Shown: piece after piece, positions 1-8,644 of the stretch | Numbering within the stretch: position 1 is the first letter of the stretch | Layout: every line of letters begins with the position of its first letter | Assembly: GCA_018715645.1 (NCBI GenBank) | Contig: DVLE01000046.1 | Coordinates: forward strand, 1-64,000 | Length of the DNA stretch: 64,000 nucleotides | From: Candidatus Merdisoma merdipullorum | GTDB lineage: Bacteria; Bacillota; Clostridia; Lachnospirales; Lachnospiraceae | Direction of reading: 5' to 3' | The notes under the pieces: generated by a model | What the model was told of the DNA's origin: nothing | Databases searched by the model: none | What the model saw: only the letters and a program-made list of their open reading frames with translations | Made by a program: the position numbers and the translations under genes

Positions 1-330
1 CGGATTATGAAAACAGATTTTTCCGCAAGGCCGGTTTATTTACGGGATGAGAACCGGATCCAGGCACATTTCCTGATCTGTTTCCTTGCATTAACCATCT
101 ACCGTTACCTTGAGAAAAAACTGGATTCGAAATACACCTGTGAAGAATTGCTGGACACGCTGAAAGCAATGAACTTCGCCGAGATACAGGAACAGGGCTT
201 TATCCCGCTGTATAAACGGGAAACCATCACAGATGATCTTCACGAGGCCTGCGGATTCCGGACAGACTACCAATTCATAACCAAAAGTAAAATGAGAACA
301 ATCCAGAAGAAAAGTAAGAGGAAGGAATAA
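1..330 (+). CDS. IS1634-family transposase, C-terminal fragment cut by window edge
   Basis: This is the C-terminal end of a DDE transposase of the IS1634/IS4-like group. The frame is open from base 1, so the gene starts upstream of the window and the ATG at 7 is not its start. The visible part (for example ARPVYLRDENRIQAHFLICF, then GFRTDYQFITKSKMR) matches what I recall of the end of IS1634-type transposases, after the last catalytic acidic residue. A stem-loop terminator follows 27 bases downstream. Whether the element is complete cannot be judged from here. Confidence 0.8.
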   Translation, partial: RIMKTDFSARPVYLRDENRIQAHFLICFLALTIYRYLEKKLDSKYTCEELLDTLKAMNFAEIQEQGFIPLYKRETITDDLHEACGFRTDYQFITKSKMRTIQKKSKRKE

Positions 331-356
331 ATTACTATAATTCGAAACAACGGCAG

Positions 357-400
357 AAATCGCTGTAGCCCAGTAAATACGAGGGATACAGCGATTTTTT
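357..400 (+). terminator. Intrinsic terminator after the transposase
   Basis: An 11-bp stem (AAATCGCTGTA pairing with TACAGCGATTT) with a 19-nt loop runs directly into a T6 tract. It separates the insertion sequence from the sporulation genes. The right end of the insertion sequence should lie between here and about position 480, but I could not define a terminal inverted repeat. Confidence 0.8.
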
Positions 401-580
401 CTTTTCTCAACTGTCAAAGATGGGATTGTAGGCCACGAAAGCTTTTCTGTCAATACATAATTTGCAAAAAAATGAGAAAACTGACTGTAGCAGATGACTG
501 TTTCTACACGGCAAAAGCCTGCTGTGCAAGAACAGGATTTGGTTCATTGGGTTCTGTCAGAAATACGGAGGAATATGAAA

Positions 581-1435
581 ATGGAACAGTTTCAGATTCG
601 CACAGATTTGGCCATGGAAGCCAGAGAACGCTTTGAGGAGGATGTGGAACTCCGCGGAGTAGCAATTGAGGAAGACTATGACGAGAAACGGGACATCCGG
701 GTTACGACGGTCCGCATTGAGTCGGAAAACGGGGCGAAGGCGATGGGAAAGCCTATCGGCACTTACATTACACTGGAAGCGCCTAAGCTCTCGGATCCGG
801 ATGAGGATTATCACAGAGAGGTCTCAGAAACGCTGGCAGAATACTTAAAGGAACTGCTCGGAACAGGACAGGAGCGTTCGGTGCTGGTCGTCGGTCTGGG
901 AAACAGAGATGTGACGCCGGATGCTCTGGGACCGGAGGTAGTGAATAATCTGCGGATTACCCGTCATGTGGTGCGTGAATACGGCAGAGCTGCCTTTGCG
1001 AAGGAAAAGATCCATATGGTCAGCGGAATCGTACCGGGCGTTATGGCACAGACAGGAATGGAGACGCTGGAGATTGTGAGAGGCGTGGCGGAAGAAACTC
1101 GGCCTGATGTGATCGTGGCAATAGACGCGCTGGCTGCCCGAAGCAGCAAGCGGCTGAACCGGACCATACAGATTTCGGACGCAGGCATCCATCCGGGTTC
1201 CGGTGTGGGAAACCACAGGCACAGCCTGACGAAAGAGACGACGGGTGTTCCCGTGATAGCTATAGGAGTTCCCACGGTCGTGGATGCCGCGACCATCGTG
1301 TACGATGCGACCAGAGACAGAAACGCAGTTCTTCCGGGGCTGAACAGTATGTTCGTGACGCCGAAGGATATTGACGAGACGATTAAGCGGCTGAGCTTTA
1401 CGATTTCCGAGGCATTAAATATCGCCCTGTCATAG
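581..1435 (+). CDS. gpr: Germination protease (GPR endopeptidase)
   Basis: Spore protease that starts degradation of small acid-soluble DNA-binding proteins during germination; in known systems it is made in the forespore as a zymogen. The track ORF starts at 494, but GGAGG at 567-571 sits 9 nt before the ATG at 581, giving MEQFQIRTDLAMEARERF, the usual GPR N-terminus, and about 284 residues. Family signatures seen are LVVGLGNRDVTPDALGP, the IVPGVMAQTGMET segment and DALAARSSKRLNRTIQ. The gene is followed directly by spoIIP, the same order as in Bacillus. ATG 575 is a less likely start because its spacing is only 3 nt. Confidence 0.93.
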   Translation: MEQFQIRTDLAMEARERFEEDVELRGVAIEEDYDEKRDIRVTTVRIESENGAKAMGKPIGTYITLEAPKLSDPDEDYHREVSETLAEYLKELLGTGQERSVLVVGLGNRDVTPDALGPEVVNNLRITRHVVREYGRAAFAKEKIHMVSGIVPGVMAQTGMETLEIVRGVAEETRPDVIVAIDALAARSSKRLNRTIQISDAGIHPGSGVGNHRHSLTKETTGVPVIAIGVPTVVDAATIVYDATRDRNAVLPGLNSMFVTPKDIDETIKRLSFTISEALNIALS

Positions 1436-1458
1436 AAAATTGTCAGCAGGAATATACT
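1429..1458 (+). promoter_or_regulatory. Candidate sigma-E promoter for spoIIP
   Basis: GTCATAGA (1429-1436), 14 nt, then AATATACT (1451-1458) resembles the mother-cell sigma-E consensus (about GTCATATT, 13-14 nt, CATACACT). The -35 element overlaps the gpr stop codon. spoIIP is under sigma-E in Bacillus subtilis. This is an inference from consensus matching by eye. Confidence 0.45.
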
Positions 1459-1506
1459 GAAGGAAGATGGTCATTCGGGTAAAGGCCTGGTATGGGGTGA
1501 AAGAAA

Positions 1507-2829
1507 ATGAACCGACTGCAGAAAATCATAAATGGAATCGTCTGGCTTGTCATCGGGATCCTCGGACTCTATATACTGGGCTACGGAATCAAGGGGCAGT
1601 CATTTTCAAAGGCAGCTTACGCCTGTATGAAGGTTTTGACGAATGCGGAGGGGGATCTGCAGAATGCCGCGGCAAAATGCCTGTATCCGGGACTTGCCTT
1701 CGTGGCGGGAGAGCCAAGGTCATCCGCAAGCTTTGATGAATTTCTCATCAGAAAGGCTATGGGCATCTTTCCGTTGTTTTCCTTTATGGACGGGCAGGAG
1801 CTATACGAAACCGAAACAGAGAGCGCGGTTACTTATGAAATTCTGATACAGGGCGGAGCCCATGATGAAAATGAAATAGACATCCAGACAGGAGAAGCCT
1901 TCGACATTGCGGAAAAAGTGGAGGAGGAAAACTTAAGAGCAGCCCAGGAGGAACAGGAAGCGCTGGAGCAGGAAAGGCGCGAGCAGGAAGCGGAAGGCCA
2001 GGCGGAAGGTCAGACGGATACGGCTCTAGCCGTTCAAAGCGGGGAGGTGCTGGGAACAGAGTATACGATGGAGCAGCTCTCGGATTTTGATTTTCTGAAA
2101 AATAATTTTTACATTGTGGAGAGTAATACAGACATCAGCAGCGATCTGCTGAACGCGGAGACGCTGCTGGGAATGGATATGACTATGCAGCAGGACAATT
2201 CGGCGCCTCAGATATTGATTTATCATACCCATTCCCAGGAAGGCTTCGTGGATTCCGTACCGGGAGACAACAGTACGACCATAGTGGGAGTGGGAGAATA
2301 TCTGGCTGAAATTCTGCGGGAGACCTACGGCTATAATGTCATCCATAATACGAACGTCTATGATTTTATTGATGGCGAGCTGGACAGAAACCAGGCGTAT
2401 ACACTGGCGGAGGCCGATGTACAGCAGATTCTGGCGGAGAATCCCTCGATAGAGGTCATTATTGATCTGCACAGGGACGGGGTACAGGAGGATACTCATC
2501 TGGTGACAGAGATAAACGGAAAGCCTACGGCGCAGTTTATGTTTTTTAACGGACTGAGCTTCAGTAAACGAAACGGTCCCATCGACTATCTGCAGAATCC
2601 GTATATCGGGGAAAATCTGGCCCTGTCTTTGCAGCTAAAGCTGGCCTGCGAAAAATATTATCCGGGACTTAGCAGAAAGGTCTATCTGAAAAGTCTTCGC
2701 TATAATCTTCATCTTCGCCCCAAGTCTCTTCTTGTGGAGGCCGGAGCCCAGACGAATACGGTAGAGGAGATGCTGAACGCTATGGAACCGTTGGCGTACA
2801 TATTGAATCAGGTGCTGAAGAATCCCTGA
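1507..2829 (+). CDS. spoIIP: Stage II sporulation protein P, engulfment amidase/endopeptidase
   Basis: SpoIIP is a membrane-anchored peptidoglycan hydrolase that works with SpoIID and SpoIIM to thin septal wall and drive engulfment. The protein has 440 residues. An N-terminal membrane segment lies at about residues 10-30. It is followed by a low-complexity Glu/Gln-rich linker (about 135-175) and the SpoIIP catalytic domain. Typical motifs are ILIYHTHSQEGF, VIIDLHRDGV and LLVEAGAQTNT, which supply the His and Glu residues expected for zinc binding. It follows gpr after 71 nt and carries its own candidate sigma-E promoter. Confidence 0.93.
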   Translation: MNRLQKIINGIVWLVIGILGLYILGYGIKGQSFSKAAYACMKVLTNAEGDLQNAAAKCLYPGLAFVAGEPRSSASFDEFLIRKAMGIFPLFSFMDGQELYETETESAVTYEILIQGGAHDENEIDIQTGEAFDIAEKVEEENLRAAQEEQEALEQERREQEAEGQAEGQTDTALAVQSGEVLGTEYTMEQLSDFDFLKNNFYIVESNTDISSDLLNAETLLGMDMTMQQDNSAPQILIYHTHSQEGFVDSVPGDNSTTIVGVGEYLAEILRETYGYNVIHNTNVYDFIDGELDRNQAYTLAEADVQQILAENPSIEVIIDLHRDGVQEDTHLVTEINGKPTAQFMFFNGLSFSKRNGPIDYLQNPYIGENLALSLQLKLACEKYYPGLSRKVYLKSLRYNLHLRPKSLLVEAGAQTNTVEEMLNAMEPLAYILNQVLKNP

Positions 2830-2898
2830 ATTCAGAGACAGTTGGATGCTTATTGAGAAAAATTATCATTTACAACCGCCCTCATTTTGTAAAGCGAG

Positions 2899-2907
2899 TG
2901 ATATAAT
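2899..2907 (+). promoter_or_regulatory. Extended -10 promoter element for the 26-aa peptide / metal ATPase operon
   Basis: TGATATAAT is a perfect extended -10 (TGn plus TATAAT), ending 26 nt before the ATG at 2934. No good -35 is visible at 17 nt, which extended -10 promoters can tolerate. Confidence 0.5.
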
Positions 2908-2933
2908 AAGAAAGAAAAAGGAGGCGGATTGGA

Positions 2934-3014
2934 ATGAAACAGCATAGATTTTGGGCCTGGGCTATGGCGGTTTGCCTGTTTATGACGCTCTATACGGGAT
3001 ATAAGCACAAATAA
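2934..3014 (+). CDS. 26-residue single-span membrane peptide (not in ORF track)
   Basis: A short open frame encodes MKQHRFWAWAMAVCLFMTLY followed by TGYKHK. It is preceded by AAAGGAGG (2917-2924) with 9-nt spacing and by an extended -10 promoter, so translation is well supported. The product would be one hydrophobic helix with basic ends. It ends with TAA, and the same frame then stays open into the DUF6110-like gene at 3111, which has a separate start. Its place just upstream of a metal ATPase suggests a small regulatory or accessory subunit, but I know no family for it. Confidence 0.55.
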   Translation: MKQHRFWAWAMAVCLFMTLYTGYKHK

Positions 3015-3110
3015 AAGCCGGTTCAAAAAACAAAACAATGTGGAAAAGGCGGCGGATTCGGAAGCAAGGAATCGCTGCCAAAGGATACGACAGAAAAGGA
3101 GAATGAAAAA

Positions 3111-3401
3111 ATGTTGAATTGTTTAAAATGCATTGACTGGAAGAAGACAGGAATTTTTGCGGCAGGCGTGCTTTTCGGCACAGCCGGAATCAAGATTTTG
3201 TCCAGTAAGGACGCCAAGAAGGTGTATACGAACTGTACGGCGGCGGCGCTGCGGGCCAAGAGCTGTGTGATGAAGACGGCGGCCACGATTCAGGAGAATG
3301 CGGAGGACATCTATGCAGAAGCTCAGCAGATCAACGAGGAGCGCGCGGCGGCAGAGGCGGCTGTAGAAGATGAGAAGGTAACGGCGGAGGCGGCCGGGTG
3401 A
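3111..3401 (+). CDS. DUF6110-like small membrane-anchored protein
   Basis: A 96-residue protein. It has a hydrophobic segment near residues 12-28 (KTGIFAAGVLFGTAGIKIL), a middle region with two cysteines (NCTAAALRAKSCVM), and a long acidic, alanine-rich helical tail. I recall such proteins, labelled DUF6110, next to heavy-metal P-type ATPases in gut Clostridia. Its stop overlaps the GTG start of the ATPase (GTGA), so the two are translationally coupled. A chaperone or regulatory subunit of the pump is plausible; no catalytic motif is seen. Confidence 0.6.
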   Translation: MLNCLKCIDWKKTGIFAAGVLFGTAGIKILSSKDAKKVYTNCTAAALRAKSCVMKTAATIQENAEDIYAEAQQINEERAAAEAAVEDEKVTAEAAG

Positions 3402-5470
3402 AATTTGTAATCAAACATGATATAAAAGGAAGAATCCGTGTTCGGCTTGTTCAGAGGGAGATGACTTTTGAACAGGCGGACACGCTTCAATATTACCTGG
3501 ATGGTCAGGAAAACGTGATCTCAGCAAAGATTCAGCGGAGGACGTCAGGCGTAGCCGTCTGCTATCAAGGGGACCGGGAGGAGATCATCCGGCTTTTGAA
3601 ATCCTTTCATTATGGAGATGTGGAGGTTCCCGACGCAGTTCTGCAAAGCTCTGGCAGGAAGCTGAATGAAGAATACTGGGAGAAGCTTGTGACCAGAGCG
3701 GTCCTTCGCGCAGGCGGCAAACTGTTTGTACCTTATCCGGTCCGTGCAGGAATCACGGCCGTACGCTCATGCAAATATCTGTGGCACGGCCTTAGAACGC
3801 TGGCCAGAAGGCGCATGGAGGTTCCGGTGCTGGATGCGACAGCGATCGGCGTGTCCGTATTCCGGGGTGATTTTGAGACGGCGGGTTCTGTGATGTTTCT
3901 CCTTGGAATCGGGGAAATCCTGGAGGAGTGGACGCATAAGAAGTCGGTAGGTGATTTGGCCCGCAGTATGTCCCTGAATATTGAAAAGGTGTGGATCCTG
4001 TGCGACGGGCATGAGATTCTTGTGGATTCCTCCAAGGTTCGCGAGCAGGATTTGGTAGTCGTCCATATGGGAAATGTCATTTCCTTCGACGGAACCGTAG
4101 AAGCGGGAGAAGCGATGGTCAACCAGTCCTCGCTAACAGGGGAATCCGTTCCGGTAGCCCGCGCTGCGGGGGCTTCCGTCTATGCGGGAACCGTAGTGGA
4201 AGAGGGCGAACTGACGATTCGTGTGAGAACCGGCACAGGGACCAGCAAGTATGAACGGATCGCGGCCATGATCGAGGAATCCGAAAAGCTGAAATCTTCT
4301 GTGGAAGGAAAGGCGGAGCATCTGGCGGACCGGCTTGTGCCTTATACCCTCGCGGGAGCAGGGCTGACCTGGATGTTCACAAGAAATGTGACGAAAATGC
4401 TGGCTGTACTCATGGTGGATTTCTCCTGTGCTTTGAAGCTTGCGATTCCTATTTCCGTATTGTCTGCGATTCGGGAAGCCGGAAGCTTCCATGTGACGGT
4501 AAAGGGAGGAAAATATCTGGAGGCGATAGCGGAGGCTGATACCATTGTATTTGACAAAACGGGTACCCTTACCAAGGCGCGCCCCACTGTGGCGGAGGTA
4601 GTCTCCTTTAACGGAGCGGATCCGGACGAGCTTCTGCGCCTTGCAGCCTGCATGGAGGAGCATTTTCCGCATTCCATGGCGAAGGCTGTGGTGGATGCGG
4701 CGAAGGCAAAGAATCTGCAGCATGAGGAGAAACATTCCAAGGTGGAATATCTGGTGGCTCACGGCATCTCCACGACTGTGGAAGGGAAAAAGGCCGTCAT
4801 CGGCAGTTATCATTTTGTGTTTGAAGATGAAAAATGCGTATTACCGGAAGGTACGGAAGAAAAATTCGCATCTCTGCCTCCGGAATATTCCCAGCTTTAT
4901 CTGGCTGTGGAAGGCGTGCTGGCGGCTGTGATCTGCATCGAGGATCCGCTGAGAGAGGAAGCTTCGCAGGTGATTCAGGCGCTGAAAAAAGAAGGGATCT
5001 CCAAGATCGTTATGATGACGGGAGACAGCGAGAGGACTGCCAGGGCTGTGGCGGCTAAGGTCGGCGTCGATGAATATTACTCCGAGGTCCTTCCGGAGGA
5101 CAAGGCCCGCTTTGTGGAAGAAGAACGGGCAAAAGGCAGGAAAGTCATGATGGTGGGAGATGGGATCAATGATTCCCCGGCTCTGTCCGCTTCGGACGTG
5201 GGGATTGCCATAAGTGATGGCGCCGAGCTTGCGAGAGAAATCGCGGATGTGACCATCGGGGCGGAGGATCTCTGGCAGCTTGTCGCTCTGAGGCGGCTTG
5301 GCAGCGGACTTATGGAGAGAATCCATCGAAATTATCATTCAATTGTGGGCTTTAATACGGGACTGATTGTGCTGGGTGTAGCGGGAATTTTGCAGCCCTC
5401 GGCTTCCGCCCTGCTCCACAATACGTCTACACTACTCATCAGCCTAAAAAGTATGAATCCTGTTTTGTGA
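3398..5470 (+). CDS. P1B-type heavy-metal translocating ATPase with non-canonical metal motif
   Basis: A 690-residue metal pump with a GTG start overlapping the upstream gene. An N-terminal degenerate HMA-like domain (about 1-75) lacks CxxC. The actuator motif is LTGESVPV, the phosphorylation site DKTGTLTK, and the hinge VGDGINDSPA. In the metal-binding transmembrane helix the usual CPC is replaced: the sequence reads VDFSCALKLAIP. The nucleotide-domain SEHP motif is replaced by HFPHS. These changes move it away from classical Cu, Zn or Cd pumps; the metal cannot be named from sequence. It is encoded with DUF6110 and the 26-residue peptide. Confidence 0.85.
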   Translation: MKFVIKHDIKGRIRVRLVQREMTFEQADTLQYYLDGQENVISAKIQRRTSGVAVCYQGDREEIIRLLKSFHYGDVEVPDAVLQSSGRKLNEEYWEKLVTRAVLRAGGKLFVPYPVRAGITAVRSCKYLWHGLRTLARRRMEVPVLDATAIGVSVFRGDFETAGSVMFLLGIGEILEEWTHKKSVGDLARSMSLNIEKVWILCDGHEILVDSSKVREQDLVVVHMGNVISFDGTVEAGEAMVNQSSLTGESVPVARAAGASVYAGTVVEEGELTIRVRTGTGTSKYERIAAMIEESEKLKSSVEGKAEHLADRLVPYTLAGAGLTWMFTRNVTKMLAVLMVDFSCALKLAIPISVLSAIREAGSFHVTVKGGKYLEAIAEADTIVFDKTGTLTKARPTVAEVVSFNGADPDELLRLAACMEEHFPHSMAKAVVDAAKAKNLQHEEKHSKVEYLVAHGISTTVEGKKAVIGSYHFVFEDEKCVLPEGTEEKFASLPPEYSQLYLAVEGVLAAVICIEDPLREEASQVIQALKKEGISKIVMMTGDSERTARAVAAKVGVDEYYSEVLPEDKARFVEEERAKGRKVMMVGDGINDSPALSASDVGIAISDGAELAREIADVTIGAEDLWQLVALRRLGSGLMERIHRNYHSIVGFNTGLIVLGVAGILQPSASALLHNTSTLLISLKSMNPVL

Positions 5471-5552
5471 GAGTCTCTCTCCCGTCGTGCAGTTTTACCT
5501 CTGCGCGGCTCGGCGGCCGGGGACATTCTGTAAAACTTAATGAAACTTTATG

Positions 5553-5597
5553 AAATCGCCCGGCGGACTTGATCGCCGGGCGATTTAAAGGTAAGAT
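5553..5597 (+). promoter_or_regulatory. lepA promoter overlapping a 13-bp inverted repeat
   Basis: TTGATC (5569-5574), 17 nt, then TAAGAT (5592-5597) is a good sigma-A promoter 35 nt before lepA. The -35 begins inside the loop of a perfect 13-bp inverted repeat (AAATCGCCCGGCG, 5553-5565, with its complement at 5574-5586). The repeat lacks a T tract. It could be an operator, or a weak bidirectional terminator for the ATPase operon. Confidence 0.55.
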
Positions 5598-5631
5598 AAA
5601 GGATAAGAACTTTTGACGGAGGAGTATTTGG

Positions 5632-7446
5632 ATGACAACGACAGAACAGAGCAGAATTCGCAATTTCTGTATTATCGCACATATCGACCATGGAAAATCT
5701 ACTCTGGCAGACCGTATCATAGAGAAGACGGGACTTCTGACGAGCCGTGAGATGCAGGCCCAGGTTCTTGACAATATGGATCTGGAACGGGAGAGAGGCA
5801 TCACGATAAAGGCTCAGGCTGTCCGTACAATATATAAGGCGGAGGATGGGGAGGAGTATATCTTCAACCTGATCGACACGCCAGGACACGTGGATTTTAA
5901 TTACGAGGTATCAAGAAGTCTGGCGGCCTGCGACGGAGCGGTTCTCGTCGTGGACGCGGCCCAGGGAATCGAGGCTCAGACGCTTGCCAACGTATATCTG
6001 GCTTTGGATCACGATCTGGATGTGATTCCTGTGATCAACAAGATCGATCTTCCAAGCGCTGAGCCCCAGCGAGTGATCGATGAGATCGAGGACGTGATTG
6101 GTCTGGAGGCTCAGGACGCTCCGCAGATCTCCGCAAAGACAGGGCTGAACGTGGATCAGGTGCTTGAGGCGATTGTGAAAAAGATTCCCGCGCCGGGAGG
6201 CGATCCGGAGGCTCCCCTTCAGGCGCTGATTTTCGATTCCCTCTACGATTCCTACAAGGGTGTTATTGTGTTCTGCAGGATCATGGAGGGAACGGTACGC
6301 AAAGGAACGCCTATCCGCATGATGGCTACGGGCGCGGAAGCGGACGTGGTAGAGGTAGGCTATTTTGGAGCTGGACAGTTCATTCCCTGCGAGGAGCTTT
6401 CCGCCGGAATGGTAGGCTATCTGACAGCCAGCATCAAGAATGTGCGGGATACCCGTGTGGGCGATACCATCACCGACAGGGACAGGCCCTGTGAAAAGCC
6501 TCTGCCCGGCTATAAAAAGGTGCTTCCGATGGTGTACTGCGGTATGTACCCGGCGGATGGGGCAAAGTATCCGGATCTGCGCGACGCTCTGGAAAAGCTT
6601 CAGCTTAACGACGCGTCCCTTCAGTTTGAGCCGGAGACTTCTGTGGCCCTCGGTTTTGGCTTCCGCTGCGGCTTCCTGGGACTTTTGCACCTGGAAATTA
6701 TCCAGGAGCGTCTGGAACGCGAGTACAACCTGGATCTGGTGACCACGGCTCCGGGCGTTATCTACAAGGTATATAAGACCAACGGAGAGGTCATCGAGCT
6801 TACGAACCCCTCCAATCTTCCGGATCCGGCCGAGATCGAGCATATGGAGGAGCCTTTTGTGAGCGCCGAGATTATGGTGACGACGGAATTTATCGGTCCG
6901 ATCATGGAGCTTTGCCAGGAAAGGCGGGGCGTCTATCTGGGCATGGAATATATGGAGGAGACCAGAGCGCTGCTCAAATATGAGCTTCCCCTGAATGAGA
7001 TTATTTATGATTTCTTCGACGCCCTGAAGTCCAGATCCCGCGGTTACGCTTCGTTTGATTATGAGATGAAAGGGTATGTGCAGGCGGATCTGGTGAAGCT
7101 TGACATTCTGATCAACAGAGAGGAAGTGGACGCTCTTTCCTTTATCGTACACAGCAGCACGGCTTATGAGCGCGGCCGGAAGATGTGCGAGAAGCTCAAG
7201 GAGGAGATTCCGCGTCATCTGTTTGAGATTCCGATTCAGGCGGCCATCGGCAGCAAAATCATTGCCCGCGAGACCGTAAAGGCTGTGCGTAAGGATGTGC
7301 TTGCCAAGTGCTACGGCGGCGACATTACCCGAAAGAAGAAGCTTCTGGAAAAGCAGAAGGAGGGCAAGAAGCGGATGCGCCAGATCGGAAACGTGGAGAT
7401 TCCGCAGAAGGCCTTTATGAGCGTACTGAAGCTGGACGACAGGTAA
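5632..7446 (+). CDS. lepA: Elongation factor 4 (LepA GTPase)
   Basis: Ribosome-associated translational GTPase that can back-translocate or remodel stalled ribosomes. The 604 residues match the usual length. G-domain motifs are AHIDHGKST (G1), ERGITI (G2), DTPGH (G3), NKIDLP (G4) and SAKTG (G5). The EF-G-like domains and the LepA-specific C-terminal domain follow ([31 protein letters not shown], the usual tail). GGAGGAG precedes the ATG. hemW follows after 7 nt, a common lepA-hemW operon. Confidence 0.97.
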   Translation: MTTTEQSRIRNFCIIAHIDHGKSTLADRIIEKTGLLTSREMQAQVLDNMDLERERGITIKAQAVRTIYKAEDGEEYIFNLIDTPGHVDFNYEVSRSLAACDGAVLVVDAAQGIEAQTLANVYLALDHDLDVIPVINKIDLPSAEPQRVIDEIEDVIGLEAQDAPQISAKTGLNVDQVLEAIVKKIPAPGGDPEAPLQALIFDSLYDSYKGVIVFCRIMEGTVRKGTPIRMMATGAEADVVEVGYFGAGQFIPCEELSAGMVGYLTASIKNVRDTRVGDTITDRDRPCEKPLPGYKKVLPMVYCGMYPADGAKYPDLRDALEKLQLNDASLQFEPETSVALGFGFRCGFLGLLHLEIIQERLEREYNLDLVTTAPGVIYKVYKTNGEVIELTNPSNLPDPAEIEHMEEPFVSAEIMVTTEFIGPIMELCQERRGVYLGMEYMEETRALLKYELPLNEIIYDFFDALKSRSRGYASFDYEMKGYVQADLVKLDILINREEVDALSFIVHSSTAYERGRKMCEKLKEEIPRHLFEIPIQAAIGSKIIARETVKAVRKDVLAKCYGGDITRKKKLLEKQKEGKKRMRQIGNVEIPQKAFMSVLKLDDR

Positions 7447-7453
7447 GGAGTCT

Positions 7454-8644
7454 ATGGAACATAGAAAATATGCAGAGAGGCCAAAGCAGAAAAAGGCCTC
7501 TCTGGCAGATCAGGGAGAAAAGGAACGGCTGGGAATCTATATCCATATCCCGTTCTGCGCGCGCAAATGCGCTTATTGTGATTTCCTGTCGGCTCCGGCC
7601 GGGAGTGAGACCATCTCCCGGTATGTGGAGGCGGTAAAGCAGGAGATTCGGGAAGCGGCGGAACTTGGCGGGAAGTACAGGGCAGCCACGGTTTTCTTCG
7701 GAGGCGGAACGCCTTCTCTGATGGAGGGGCGCCAGACGGCTGAAATTCTGGAGGAACTCTCCCGGCATATTGTGCTGGAAGCCGGGGCCGAGATCACGGT
7801 GGAGTGCAATCCGGGTACGTTGACGGAGGAAAAGCTCGGCGCTTATCGGGCGGCGGGAGTGAACCGCCTAAGTCTTGGCCTCCAATCGGCGGATGACAGT
7901 GAACTTCGCCTTCTTGGCAGGATTCACAGCTATCAGGATTTTCTGAAAAGCTATGAGCTTGCGCGAAAAAAGGGATTTGAAAACCTGAATGTGGATCTGA
8001 TGTCGGCGCTTCCGGGACAGACGCGGGAGGGCTGGCTTTGCACCCTGCAAAAGGTGGCTGATCTGGAGCCGGAGCATATCTCGGCTTACAGTCTGATGAT
8101 TGAAGAAGGCACTCCCTTTTATGAAAAGTATCGGGAGGGAGGGCCTTGCAGCAGGGAGCTGCCTGACGAGGATACGGACAGGCGGATGTACGAGGATACA
8201 AAGCAGTTTCTGGGTTCCAGAGGCTATGAGCGGTATGAGATTTCCAACTATGCAAAGCCGGGATACGCCTGCCAGCATAACCTTTCTTATTGGGAGAGAG
8301 TAGATTATAAGGGCTTTGGGATCGGCGCCTCCTCCCTGATTCACGGAGTCAGGTATCAGAACAGCTCGGATTTGGACGCCTGGCTTCAGGGAAATTTTTC
8401 TTATGAGAGCGTGATTCCGTTAAGCCGGAAGGATATATTGGAGGAGACCATGTTTCTGGGCCTTCGGAAAATGGAGGGCGTGGTCCTGACCGAACAGATA
8501 AGGGTGGTCTACGGAGGGCTTATAGAGCGGCTTGTCCGGGAAGGACTGCTCCTTCAAAAAGAAAACAGGATATTTCTGACAGACAGGGGGATAGATGTCA
8601 GCAACTATGTGCTATCAGAGTTTTTGCTGGATGAAGAAATATAA
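7454..8644 (+). CDS. hemW: Radical SAM heme chaperone HemW
   Basis: HemW is related to oxygen-independent coproporphyrinogen oxidase but acts as a heme chaperone in studied cases; older annotations call it HemN-like. The radical SAM cluster motif CARKCAYCDF (CxxxCxxC) lies near residue 38. It is followed by FFGGGTPS, the VECNPGT strand and the C-terminal HemN region (SYWERVDYKGFGIGASS). The extra N-terminal cysteine of true HemN is not evident. TAAGGAG just before the ATG couples it to lepA. Confidence 0.93.
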   Translation: MEHRKYAERPKQKKASLADQGEKERLGIYIHIPFCARKCAYCDFLSAPAGSETISRYVEAVKQEIREAAELGGKYRAATVFFGGGTPSLMEGRQTAEILEELSRHIVLEAGAEITVECNPGTLTEEKLGAYRAAGVNRLSLGLQSADDSELRLLGRIHSYQDFLKSYELARKKGFENLNVDLMSALPGQTREGWLCTLQKVADLEPEHISAYSLMIEEGTPFYEKYREGGPCSRELPDEDTDRRMYEDTKQFLGSRGYERYEISNYAKPGYACQHNLSYWERVDYKGFGIGASSLIHGVRYQNSSDLDAWLQGNFSYESVIPLSRKDILEETMFLGLRKMEGVVLTEQIRVVYGGLIERLVREGLLLQKENRIFLTDRGIDVSNYVLSEFLLDEEI

